The translations under genes were made by a program, and so were the position numbers. 64,000 bases of DNA from CAYOSF01 sp964406605 (GTDB lineage: Bacteria > Chloroflexota > Dehalococcoidia > DSTF01 > RBG-16-68-14): positions 1 to 64,000 of the forward strand of contig CAYOSF010000008.1 of assembly GCA_964406605.1 (NCBI GenBank), in the 5' to 3' direction. The notes under the pieces were generated by a model. That model saw only the letters and a program-made list of their open reading frames with translations. It was not told where the DNA came from and did no database searches. This document shows positions 1 to 8,926 of the stretch, in pieces; positions within the stretch are counted from its first letter, which is position 1; the number at the start of each line of letters is the position of its first letter.

Positions 1-1
1 C

Positions 2-1444
2 TGGGCGAACCTGGCCCGCATCTTCGAGCCGGTGACCAAGCGCTACTGGCAGGTCGGCCGGGTCGAGCAGCTCCCGGGCGTCATGAACCGCGCTTTCAGC
101 GAGATGCTGACCAGTCGGCGGGGGCCGGTGGCGATCTCGCTGCCCATGGATGTGCAGGCCCAAGCGGCCGAGCTTGAGATGCCGACCGTCGAGGCTGCGG
201 AGCCCATCGGGCGGACGGCCGCCGATCCGCTGGATATCGGCAGGGCCGCCGAACTGGTGGTGGCGGCGGAGCGGCCGGTCATCCTGGCCGGCGGCGGGGT
301 GCTGGCCGCGGAGGCGTCGGGGCCGCTGCGCGCGCTGGCGGAACTCGTGGGCGCCGCGGTAATCACCACCTTTGCCGGCAAGAGCGCCTTCCCCGAGGAT
401 CATCCGCTGTACGGCTGGCACGCGGGCTCGAAGGGGACCAGCAGCGGCAACTACCTGGCCCGCACCGCGGACGTGCTGTTGGCGGTGGGCTGCCGCTTCG
501 CGGACGAGACGACATCGTCCTTCCGCCACGGGGTCAGCTTCGCCATCCCGCCCACGAAGCTCATCCACGCCGATGTCGACCCCGGCGAGATCGGCAAGAA
601 CTACCCGACGGCCGTGGGCCTGGTGGGTGACGCCCGCAGCGTATTGGAGCAGCTCGTCGCGGAGGTGTCCGAGCGGACGCCGGTTCGCGAGTACGCGGCC
701 TCTCCCTACTTTCACGACATCCAGCGCGCGAAGGAGAAGTGGCTGCAGGAGCTGAGCCCGTTCCGTGACTCGGATCGCGTGCCCGTCACCATCTCGCGCT
801 TCATCAGGGAGCTGCGGGGTGCGCTGGATCGAGACGCCATCGTGGTTACCTCCGCCGGCCATCCCCAGGCGCAGGTGCTCCAGGAGTTCGCCTTCTACGA
901 GCCTCGAACCAACGTCACCTCCGCCGGTTTCTCCACGATGGGCTTCGCCTTGCCCGCGGCCATAGGCGCGAAGCTGGCGGCGCCCGACCGTCAGGTGGTC
1001 GGCGTCGTGGGCGACGGCGACTTCATGATGACGATGCAGGAGCTGGCGACGGCGGTTCAGCACGACGTGCCTGTGGTCATGGCCGTGCTCAACAACTTCG
1101 GCTGGCAGTCCATCCGTGACCTCCAGATTTCGGCCTTCGGCCCGGAGCGGGTGCTGGCCACGGAGTTCCTGCGCGGGGGAGAGCCCTACAGCCCGGACTT
1201 CTGCGACATCGGCCGCGCCTTCGGCTGCCACGCGGAGCGTATCCAGTCCGGTGAGGAGGTCGGCCCGGCGCTCGACCGAGCCTTCCAGTCGGGCCGCCCG
1301 AGCCTCATCGAGGTGCTGGTCGCCCGTGAGCACCCCTATTCCGGCGGCCTGGTCACCGGCTGGTGGGACGTGCCGGTGCCCGCCTACCTGGAGGAGCGCC
1401 GCGCCACCTACGAGCGGGAGCGGGACGAGGAGAGGCTGCACTGA
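2..1444 (+). CDS. Thiamine-diphosphate-dependent enzyme, acetolactate synthase/IolD-like (5' end outside window)
   Basis: The frame stays open to the window edge (reading W-A-N-L-A-R before the first GTG at 32), so the N-terminal pyrimidine-binding domain and its catalytic Glu lie outside. Present are the central domain (about 230-650), with A-G-G-G-V and a V-D-x-x-E/P-G-E-I turn, and the C-terminal diphosphate domain. The ThDP/Mg motif G-D-G-D-F followed by N-N-F-G-W is at about 1010-1100. The family ligates or hydrolyses 2-keto acids and related diones in the cytoplasm. No small regulatory subunit (ilvN) follows. Instead the gene overlaps a dehydratase, which is followed by a Gfo/Idh/MocA dehydrogenase, so a role in sugar-acid or polyol breakdown is more likely than valine synthesis. 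That pathway reading is inference; the ThDP-enzyme call is firm. Confidence 0.85.
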   Translation, partial: WANLARIFEPVTKRYWQVGRVEQLPGVMNRAFSEMLTSRRGPVAISLPMDVQAQAAELEMPTVEAAEPIGRTAADPLDIGRAAELVVAAERPVILAGGGVLAAEASGPLRALAELVGAAVITTFAGKSAFPEDHPLYGWHAGSKGTSSGNYLARTADVLLAVGCRFADETTSSFRHGVSFAIPPTKLIHADVDPGEIGKNYPTAVGLVGDARSVLEQLVAEVSERTPVREYAASPYFHDIQRAKEKWLQELSPFRDSDRVPVTISRFIRELRGALDRDAIVVTSAGHPQAQVLQEFAFYEPRTNVTSAGFSTMGFALPAAIGAKLAAPDRQVVGVVGDGDFMMTMQELATAVQHDVPVVMAVLNNFGWQSIRDLQISAFGPERVLATEFLRGGEPYSPDFCDIGRAFGCHAERIQSGEEVGPALDRAFQSGRPSLIEVLVAREHPYSGGLVTGWWDVPVPAYLEERRATYERERDEERLH

Positions 1445-3111
1445 CCGAAGAGCGCCGGAGGGGAGGCAGCAGAGGGCTGCTGGAGGGCCTCACGGGAGCC
1501 TATCCCCGTGCCCTCTATCGCGCCATGGGCTTCGGCGACGAGGACTTCAAGGGCCCGACCGTCGCCGTCGTCAACTCCTGGGCGGAGACGACGCCCGGCC
1601 ACCATCATCTGCGCGAGCTCGCGGCGGCGGCCAAGGAGGGCGTAAGGGAGGCGGGCGGCATGCCCGTCGAGTTCAATACTGTCGCTCCTTGCGACGGGAT
1701 TGCCCAGGGGCCCGGCATGCACTATGTTCTGCCCCTCCGCGACATCATCGCCGCGTCGGTGGAACTGATGGTGGAGGCCCACCGCTTCGACGCCGCGCTA
1801 TTCCTGGGTACCTGTGACAAGATCGTGCCCGGCATGCTGATGGCCGCCGCCCGGCTCAACCTGCCCAGCGTCTTCCTGACGGGGGGACCGATGCTCCCGT
1901 GGCGCGACGGGGCACGCGGCGTCGTCCTCAGCGACGTGAAGGAGGGGATGGGTGCGCGCAAGGCGGGCCGGCTGACGCAGGAGGAGTTTCGCACGCTGGA
2001 GTGCAACGCGTGCGGCGGGCCGGGGGCCTGCGCCTTCCTGGGTACGGCCAACACCATGAGCTGTCTCGTGGAGGCGATGGGCCTGTCGCTGCCCGGCTGC
2101 GCCACCATGCCGGCGGTGGATTCCCGGCGGGCGGAGCTGGCGCGGGCGAGCGGCCGCGCTGTCGTCGATCTGTGGCGCGGCGGAGCGCAGTTCCGCGAGA
2201 TCGTCTCGCGCGGGGCGTTGGAGAATGCCATAGGCGTGCTGCAGGCCCTCGGCGGCTCGACCAACGCCGTGCTCCACCTGTCGGCTCTGGCGTCGGAGTT
2301 GGGTATTGACCTGTCGCTCAGGGCGTTTGACGAGATCGGACGGGAGACACCGCTGTTGGGGAAGTTCAAGCCGTCCTCGCCGCTCACGGTGGTCGATCTG
2401 GATGAAGCGGGCGGCGTGCCGGCGGTGCTGCACCTGCTGTCGCCGTTGCTGGAACTGGATCTCCCCACGGTGGGCGGGCACACGATAGGCCAGGTCGCGG
2501 CCGGGGCCAAACCGAACGGGGCGGGCGTCCTGCGGACGCTCGACGACCCGCTGGCCCCGGAGGGCGGGATCGCCGTGGTGTACGGCTCGCTCGCGCCGGA
2601 TGGGGCGGTGGTGAAGCAGAGCGGTGTAGACCCGGCGATGCTCCGCCACCGGGGGCCGGCCCGGGTGTTCGAGGACGAGGAGGCGGTCCGGGACCACCTG
2701 CTGGCCCAGAAGGTGCAACCGGGCGACGTCCTCCTCGTCCGCAACGAGGGGCCGCGCGGCGGGCCCGGCATGCGGGAGCTGTCGATCCCGGCCGCCGTCA
2801 TGGCGGGCATGGGCCTGGAGCGCAGCGTCGCGATGGTCACGGACGGGCGCTTCTCCGGAGCCACCCGCGGTCCCTGCATCGGCCACGTCGCCCCCGAAGC
2901 GTACGAGGGCGGACCGATCGCCCTGGTGGAGGACGGCGACGTCATCGACATCGACCTCCCCGAGCGCCGGCTCGATCTGCTGGTGGACGAGGAGGTACTG
3001 ACCCAGCGTCGCAGGCGATGGCGGAGGCGGGAGTCGCCTGTTCCATCCGGATTCTTGTCGCTCTATGCCGACCGCGTCGGTCCGGCGGATAAGGGAGCGG
3101 TGCTTCGATAG
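1441..3111 (+). CDS. IlvD/Edd family Fe-S dehydratase
   Basis: Dihydroxy-acid or sugar-acid dehydratase of about 556 aa. Landmarks are W-A-E-T-T-P-G-H-H-H-L near the start, A-P-C-D-G-I-A-Q-G, C-D-K-I-V-P-G, C-N-A-C-G-G and a C-terminal G-R-F-S-G-A-T-R-G. The first cluster cysteine seen in many members (P-C-N-x-H-L) is Gly here, and a Cys appears in A-P-C-D-G instead, an arrangement I recall from a separate IlvD subgroup. The longest frame starts at GTG 1363, deep inside the upstream gene. I prefer CTG at 1441, which overlaps the upstream stop as CTGA and has GAGGAGAGG just before it. The start is uncertain. The gene is translationally coupled to the ThDP enzyme. The substrate is probably a sugar acid, judged from the neighbours. 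Confidence 0.82.
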   Translation: MTEERRRGGSRGLLEGLTGAYPRALYRAMGFGDEDFKGPTVAVVNSWAETTPGHHHLRELAAAAKEGVREAGGMPVEFNTVAPCDGIAQGPGMHYVLPLRDIIAASVELMVEAHRFDAALFLGTCDKIVPGMLMAAARLNLPSVFLTGGPMLPWRDGARGVVLSDVKEGMGARKAGRLTQEEFRTLECNACGGPGACAFLGTANTMSCLVEAMGLSLPGCATMPAVDSRRAELARASGRAVVDLWRGGAQFREIVSRGALENAIGVLQALGGSTNAVLHLSALASELGIDLSLRAFDEIGRETPLLGKFKPSSPLTVVDLDEAGGVPAVLHLLSPLLELDLPTVGGHTIGQVAAGAKPNGAGVLRTLDDPLAPEGGIAVVYGSLAPDGAVVKQSGVDPAMLRHRGPARVFEDEEAVRDHLLAQKVQPGDVLLVRNEGPRGGPGMRELSIPAAVMAGMGLERSVAMVTDGRFSGATRGPCIGHVAPEAYEGGPIALVEDGDVIDIDLPERRLDLLVDEEVLTQRRRRWRRRESPVPSGFLSLYADRVGPADKGAVLR

Positions 3112-3120
3112 GAGGATGCC

Positions 3121-4194
3121 ATGAGCAAGCTGCGAGTGGGTTTCATCGGCTGCGGTCGTATCTCCGACCTGCACGCGCTCGCCTACAAAGACAGGCCGGA
3201 CGCCGAGATCCACGTGGTCTGCGACACGGCGGAGGAGGTAGCCCGGCGCCGCGCTGAGGAATGGGGGGCGGCGCGCTGGTGCACCGACTACCGCGAGGTC
3301 CTGGCGGACGAAGCGGTGGAGGCGGTCGAGATCCTAACGCCGCACCATTTGCATGCCGAGATGACCATCGCCGCCCTGGAGGCGGGCAAGCACGTCTCCC
3401 TCCAGAAGCCGATGGCGATGAACCTGACCGAGGCCGACGCCATGATCGCGGCGGCGCAGCGCTCGGGCAAGCTGTTCAGGGTCTGCGAGAACTTCCGCCA
3501 CTATCCTCCCTACGTCCGGGCGCTGGAGTTGATCGAAGGCGGGGCCATCGGTGAGCCGCTGTCGATCCGGGTCAAGGTGCTGAGCGGTGCGCTGCAAGGC
3601 GGCTGGCCGGTTCCCGGCGACGCCTGGCGCTGGCGCATGACGGAGGGCGAATGCGGCGGCGGTCCGGTCGTGTTCGACCATGGCTACCACATCTTTTCCA
3701 TCGTCCTGTTCTTCCTGGGAGCGGTGGAGAAGGTCTTTGCCTGGATCGGGCGGAAGGAGGTCGGTCCCGGCCTCATCCTGGACGACCCCGCGATGATCAC
3801 CTGGAAGCATCGCGAAGGCACGAGATATGGCTCCTGGGAGTCGCTGGCCTCCGGGGATCTCGTGATCCGCTCCAAGTACTACGCCAGCGACGAGCTGGTC
3901 GATATCACCGGTACCAAGGGCGTCATCTGGCTCAATCGCTGCTCTGGGGAGATGCTGGAGGTTCCTGCTCTCGTGCTCTACCGCGACGGTGAGACGAGGG
4001 CCTACCACGATCTGGAGACGGACTGGGCAAGCAGCTTCATTCGCGCCGGGCAGGACTTCATCGCCGCGGTCCAGGAGGGGCGCCGGTGCTCCCTCACCGG
4101 CGAAGAGGCCCGGGAAGTGCTCCAGTTCTCACTCGCCGCCCACCGCTCGTCCCGCGAGGGGCGTGAGGTGCTTGTGGACGAGGTCGTGGACTAG
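3121..4194 (+). CDS. Gfo/Idh/MocA family NAD(P)-dependent oxidoreductase
   Basis: 357 aa, the usual family length. The N-terminal Rossmann fold starts G-F-I-G-C-G-R-I-S and is followed by an alternating hydrophobic strand ending in C-D-T. The conserved E-K-P signature appears as Q-K-P (S-L-Q-K-P-M-A-M), and the C-terminal alpha/beta domain carries the substrate region with F-D-H-G-Y-H. ATG 3121 is preceded by AGGAGG, 10 nt after the dehydratase stop, so the three genes form one transcription unit. Members oxidise inositols, sugars or sugar derivatives. With a ThDP enzyme and an Edd-type dehydratase alongside, a small polyol or sugar-acid catabolic module is likely. The exact substrate cannot be read from sequence. 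Confidence 0.85.
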   Translation: MSKLRVGFIGCGRISDLHALAYKDRPDAEIHVVCDTAEEVARRRAEEWGAARWCTDYREVLADEAVEAVEILTPHHLHAEMTIAALEAGKHVSLQKPMAMNLTEADAMIAAAQRSGKLFRVCENFRHYPPYVRALELIEGGAIGEPLSIRVKVLSGALQGGWPVPGDAWRWRMTEGECGGGPVVFDHGYHIFSIVLFFLGAVEKVFAWIGRKEVGPGLILDDPAMITWKHREGTRYGSWESLASGDLVIRSKYYASDELVDITGTKGVIWLNRCSGEMLEVPALVLYRDGETRAYHDLETDWASSFIRAGQDFIAAVQEGRRCSLTGEEAREVLQFSLAAHRSSREGREVLVDEVVD

Positions 4195-4411
4195 CAGGGG
4201 CAAGGGTGACCTCTTCAACGCGAGTTGGACTCCAGTACCACACGTTGAGCTGGTGGAACCAGCGGGGCCAAAGCAAGAAATGCTAAGATCAACTCAGCAG
4301 AGCGTTCGACTGGGGCGCTGCTGCGACTCTCGGAAGAAGACCTGGCCCGCCCGGTCACGGCGGCAGGGTCTGTATTAGTAACCCCGCCGGATCGTTCGTA
4401 CGAGTAAGAGC

Positions 4412-7400
4412 ATGCCGTTGACGAAGCTGTTGCTACCCCTCTCCGTCCTCGCGGTGAGTGCAGTGGTGCTGGCTGCCCACGTCGACGGGGTCTTCAGTTC
4501 GCCGGCATCAGGCCTCGTTCAACCCCAGCAAGCATCTTCAACGCTGGACCGTCCGGGTCTCGAAGAGTTGAAACGGCAGATGCGACCTGTGCTGGATATG
4601 GACGGCGTGGTCTTCACCGACGCCGACGAGAGGACCAACCGACTGGTTGTGGGTGTGGAGAATCGCGGCCTGGCAACCTCCGTGAAGGCCAGGCTCGCCG
4701 CTCTGGGTATCCCGACTGAGCAGGTGGAAATTCAAGAGACCTCGCCGATAGTCTTCGCGGCCACACTGCGCGACAGGATCCGTCCGATAGAGGGCGGTAT
4801 ACAGATCTACTTCGAGCGGTTCCCTTTCGCCTACCTTTGCACGCTCGGCTTCAATTCGGTTAGAGGCGGTGCAAATGGCTTCGTGACCAACTCACACTGC
4901 ACCGAAACCCAGGGCGGCGTGGAAGGCACACAGCACTCTCAGCCCGACGGCAGCTCCGGCAACCTGATCGGCACGGAGGCGGCCGACCCGCAGTATTTCA
5001 CCGGCGGCGGGTGTCCGCCCACCCGACGCTGCCGATACTCAGACTCTGCCTTCGACACACTCGAGTTACCCGCCGGGGAGTGGGCCCTTGGAAAGATTGC
5101 CCGCACGACCGGCCCCAACAACGGGTCATTGGAGATCGATCCCAGCAGTCCCACATTCGAAATCGTGGCTGAGGCGGCAGGGAACGCGGCCCCCGGAACG
5201 ACGCTGAACAAGGTGGGACGTACCACCGGCTGGACTCAGGGCGAAGTGACGAACAGCTGTGTCGATGTGAACGTGTCCGGCAGCGACATTACGCAGCTCT
5301 GTCAGGATATCGTGGCCGCCGGTGTGGACAGCGGCGACAGCGGCTCGCCGGTCTTCGGCGAAATTGCCAACGGCAATGTGACCCTATACGGCATCCTCTG
5401 GGGCGGTTCTTCCAGCGGCTCAGAGTTCGTCTACAGCCCGATTGCGAACGTGCAGATGGCGAGCGAGCTGGGCCCCCTGACGACACACAGCGGGGAGGGC
5501 GACGCCACTCCCACCGCCACGGCAACCTCGATGCCCACCCCGACAGCGACCCCGACGAACACGCCAACGAATACGCCCCCGCCAACCGTCACCGAGTCAC
5601 CGACCGTCACACCTACACCGGCAGGGACGGTTACACCCACCGCTACCGCTACGAGCACGCCCGTGCCAACCGCGACCGCGACCAGCACGCCGACGCCGAC
5701 GGACACAGCCACACTCACTCCCACGCCAACATCGACGGCGACAAGCACGGTCACTGTTACCGCAACTGCAACCAGTACACCCACGGCCACCGTGACGCCG
5801 ACGTTCACCGTCACGCCGACCCCAACGGGGACACCGATTGGGGACACTGGGCTTCGGAACCCTAGCTCGGAATGGCCCGCCAGCGGCGGCGACAATGACG
5901 GCTTTGAGCTCAATCCATCCAATGCGTTCTTGGACGGGGGGCTATTGGCCCAAGACGTGAACAGCGGAACGAACAACGAAACGACGTGCGCCAGCCCGGC
6001 CAAAGATCGTCACGTGTTCAGCGGCTACAGTTTCGGTCTCCCGGCGTCGGCGGCTATCGATGGCATCCTGGTGCGACTTGACGCCCTCACGGACGGTAAC
6101 GGCGGTAGCCCGTTCACGTGCGTCGAGCTCTCATGGGACGGCGGCACGAGCTGGACCAGCCCAAGGACTACGGGACAGTTGGGAACCTCCGAGGGGATCT
6201 TTCTTCTCGGAGGCCCGGGCGATACGTGGGGCCGTACTTGGAGCCCGTCCGATCTTGCCGTAGGTTCGTTCGCAGTCCGTCTCACGAACGTCGCGGCTGG
6301 CGGAGGGAACCGTGATTTCTCACTGGATTGGGTGCCGGCCCGCGTCTTCTTCACCGAAACGACGCCGACACCAACACCAACTGCGGGATCCGGCGGTACG
6401 GCAACGCCCACGATCACTCCAGCGGCGACCGCGACCAGCACGGCGACGCCCACGGCTACGGCCACGGCGACGCCCACGGCCACAGCGACGCCTACGGCTA
6501 CCGCCACGAGCACGCCGGTACCGACCGCGACCAGTACGGCGACGCCGACGGCTACGGNNNNNNNNNNNNNNNNNNNNNNNNNNNNNNNNNNNNNNNNNNN
6601 NNNNNNNNNNNNNNNNNNNNNNNNNNNNNNNNNNNNNNNNNNNNNNNNNNNNNNNNNCCACGAGCACGCCGGTACCGACCGCGACCAGCACGGCGACGCC
6701 CACGGCTACGGCCACGGCGACGCCGACGGCTACGGCCACGAGCACGCCGGTACCGACCGCGACCAGCACGGCGACGCCCACGGCTACGGCTACGGCGACG
6801 CCCACGGCCACAGCGACGCCTACGGCTACCGCCACGAGTACGCCGACTGCGACCGCAACCGTGACCAGCACGCCGACGGCGACGGCGACGCCCACGGCTA
6901 CTGCCACGAGCACGCCGACTGCGACCGCAACCTCGACCAGCACGCCGACGGCGACACCTACGGCTACCGCTACGAGCACGCCGACTCCAACCGCGACCTC
7001 GACGAGTACGCCGACGGCGACGGCCACGGCGACACCTACGGCTACCGCCACGAGCACGCCGGTACCGACCGCGACCAGTACAGCGACGGCTACGGCCACG
7101 GCGACGCCGACGGCTACCGCTACGAGCACGCCGACTCCGACCGCGACCTCGACCAGCACGCCCACGGCGACCAGTACGGCGACGGCGACGCCCACAGCTA
7201 CCGCTACGAGCACGCCCACACCCACGGCTACTGCCACGAGCACGCCGACTGCGACCGCAACCTCGACCAGCACGCCGACGGCGACACCTACGGCTACCGC
7301 TACGAGCACGCCGACTCCAACCGCGACCTCGACGAGTACGCCGACGGCGACGGCCACGGCGACACCTACGGCTACCGCCACGAGCACGCCGGTACCGACC

Positions 7401-8126
7401 GCGACCTCGACCAGCACGCCGACACCGACGGCTACGGCCACGAGCACGCCGGTGCCGACGGCAAGCCCGACGCAGACCGCAACCGTGACGCCGGCAGGTA
7501 CGGCGACGCTGACTGCAACACCGACCGCATCGGCTGGAGGTCTGAACGTCGCGATAACGTTCAACAAGGAACCGCCCACCTACACGTTCGGTGAGTGGGT
7601 GTTCATTACGGTCACTGTGACGGACACCTCCGGCCAGCCCGTGAGCCGGGCGAACGTTCACTTGGAGATCGTGACCGCCTCGGGCGTGCCCGTAGTCCAG
7701 GATGGCAGCACCAACAGGTCGGGACTAGTGACATTCGCGTTCCAGCCCGAGCCTGCCCATGGGGCGGGGACATACTCGGTGACGGCCACGGCCACGAAGT
7801 CCGAATTATCGGGCAGTGCCACCCGTGCGTTCGATGTGGCAAGCACCACTGCTAGTTGCGAGCCCTGTGGCTTCAATGGGCAAGTAACGCTCGGCCTCGC
7901 CGTGTTTGCAGCCGGGTCGCCGCTGATGGATGCGAGCGTGCTGATACAAGTCACCACGCCGAGCGGAATCGTACTCTCGGGTGGAGGCGTTACGGATTCC
8001 AGGGGCGAGGTTACGCTGTCGTTTACCCCGGTCAGGAGCTTCGGCGCAGGTACCTATCTGGTTGAAGCCAAAGGAGGGGTGTCCTGGTATGCATTCAGCT
8101 ATGCAAGCACGTTTACGGTGCAATAG
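4412..8126 (+). CDS. Secreted trypsin-like serine protease with Thr/Pro-rich linkers and C-terminal beta domains; interrupted by the assembly gap
   Basis: A signal peptide (about residues 1-22) precedes a chymotrypsin-fold domain. The triad is readable as His162 in T-N-S-H-C, Asp211 in Y-S-D-S-A-F and Ser310 in G-D-S-G-S-P. A Thr/Pro linker (5500-5836), a jelly-roll-like domain (about 5840-6350), a second very long T-A-T/T-P linker and two Ig-like or A2M-like beta domains (about 7537-8123) follow. The frame before the gap has codons starting at positions congruent to 2 mod 3, and after it 0 mod 3. The protein is continuous only if the true gap is a multiple of 3 rather than 100. The frame read straight through the Ns (ending 7594) gives His/Asp/Gly-rich nonsense from the repeat. 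Likely an extracellular peptidase. Confidence 0.75.
5500..5836 (+). repeat. Thr/Pro-rich linker repeat 1
   Basis: Low-complexity coding repeat of A-C-N-C-C-N hexamer units (Thr-Pro, Ala-Thr, Ser-Thr-Pro). It links the protease domain to the jelly-roll-like domain. Such linkers are common in secreted Chloroflexota proteins. Confidence 0.85.
6408..7535 (+). repeat. Thr/Ala/Pro-rich linker repeat 2, containing the assembly gap
   Basis: Long tandem array of degenerate units built from T-P-T-A-T-A-T-S and T-S-T-P-V-P-T-A-T, ending before the first C-terminal beta domain. Two stretches (about 6900-7060 and 7228-7390) are almost identical, showing recent internal duplication. All frames stay open across the array because of its periodicity, so alternative-frame ORFs here are artefacts. 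The assembly broke inside it. Confidence 0.9.
6558..6657. other. Assembly gap of 100 N
   Basis: Exactly 100 unknown bases inside the coding repeat, the usual placeholder for a scaffold gap of unknown size. Frame analysis of the interrupted protease predicts a true length divisible by 3. Confidence 0.99.
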
Positions 8127-8211
8127 TACTGCGGGTCGGTGGCAACATCCTCAACCGGCCGACGTTTTCTAAGAGGATGAGAAGTCTCCCCGCTGGAAGG
8201 AGGTGAAGAGG

Positions 8212-8391
8212 ATGAAGCGGATCATGATCGGCCTGGTACTCGCAATCTCGCTCACGGTGGGGATCGCGGGCTCAGTCGCGGCAAAGCCTGACAACCACGC
8301 GTGCCAGGCTGTAAGTGGCATTCCTGCAAGCACCACGGTCTTTGGGTCGCCTGCGTTTGCCGGCGGCTGCGAGGACCACCCGGCGCCGTAG
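8212..8391 (+). CDS. Small secreted hypothetical protein, 59 aa
   Basis: ATG 8212 lies 8 nt after a near-perfect Shine-Dalgarno (AAGGAGGTGA, 8197-8206). A GTG at 8203 overlaps that site and is an unlikely start. The product has a short basic N-terminus, a hydrophobic core and an A-A cleavage region (V-A-A-K), then a mature peptide of about 35 aa with two cysteines that could form a disulphide. No known family is recognised. It lies 85 nt downstream of the secreted protease in the same direction and may be co-transcribed. The strong ribosome binding site is the main support that it is real. Confidence 0.6.
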   Translation: MKRIMIGLVLAISLTVGIAGSVAAKPDNHACQAVSGIPASTTVFGSPAFAGGCEDHPAP

Positions 8392-8481
8392 AGGTGCGTA
8401 TTCCTCGGCAGCAGATGGGCGCGTACAGACAGCGCGTCCGGCGTTTCTGTGCGTGGTAGTCTCACGTGCCTGCATGCAGAG

Positions 8482-8799
8482 ATGAGACACCGTAGGGTGG
8501 TGCTTGCCGCCATGGGCGCGACGGCTGTGCTTGTCATCGGGGCCATGGCGTGTGACGGCGACGAGGATAGCCCGTGGCTCTTCTGCACCACCAACCCCTG
8601 CCGACCGCTGGCGCTGCCGGCCTTGCCGACGCCGCCTGCCCTGAGCAAGGACGATGCGCTGGCGGCGCCGTGCGATCTCGTAGACGGTGAGCCAGGGAAG
8701 GGAATACTTCTCTGGCACACAGATTGGGATCCCCTCACACAAGAGGGGCGATGCGTCACCAGGCAGGAAGCGGAGAGACTCGGCGCAAACGTCCGCTAG
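8482..8799 (+). CDS. Hypothetical lipoprotein or secreted protein, 105 aa
   Basis: The frame opens at 8449, but the signal-like segment begins at ATG 8482 (M-R-H-R-R-V-V-L), followed by a hydrophobic stretch and I-G-A-M-A-C, a loose lipobox. The mature part has six Cys in total counting the lipobox Cys, including F-C-T-T-N-P-C, and a Pro/Leu-rich segment. The predicted start has only a weak ribosome binding site. No family is recognised. It is probably an exported cell-surface protein. Confidence 0.5.
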   Translation: MRHRRVVLAAMGATAVLVIGAMACDGDEDSPWLFCTTNPCRPLALPALPTPPALSKDDALAAPCDLVDGEPGKGILLWHTDWDPLTQEGRCVTRQEAERLGANVR

Positions 8800-8892
8800 C
8801 CGCCTTCGGTAGCCCGCCTAGCGCATTCCACGCCGCTTGAGCTGGGCCACAACCTGGCCACCCGGTGCCCCACGGCGTCGATCGAGCACGTG

Positions 8893-8898
8893 TATACT
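8893..8898 (+). promoter_or_regulatory. -10 element TATACT upstream of the OYE-like gene
   Basis: TATACT directly preceded by TG, 29 nt before the GTG at 8927. No good -35 is visible at 16-18 nt, so this is a tentative extended -10 type promoter. Confidence 0.35.
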
Positions 8899-8926
8899 AT
8901 AGACCCGGCAATCCGTTCGGAGGGAC

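Noticed and set aside
1722..3213. Long minus-strand frames opposite the dehydratase
   Set aside because: Shadow frames of a GC-rich gene; no ribosome binding site, no recognisable fold, and the plus-strand gene is certain.
6657..7594. Open frame rich in His, Asp, Gly and Tyr through the gap (H-E-H-A-G-T-D-R-D-Q repeats)
   Set aside because: It is the T-A-T-P repeat read one base out of phase; the frame that joins real domains is another.
5431..7661. Minus-strand Val/Gly- and Arg-rich frames across the linker repeats
   Set aside because: Low-complexity antisense of the Thr/Pro repeats; no start signals or domain.
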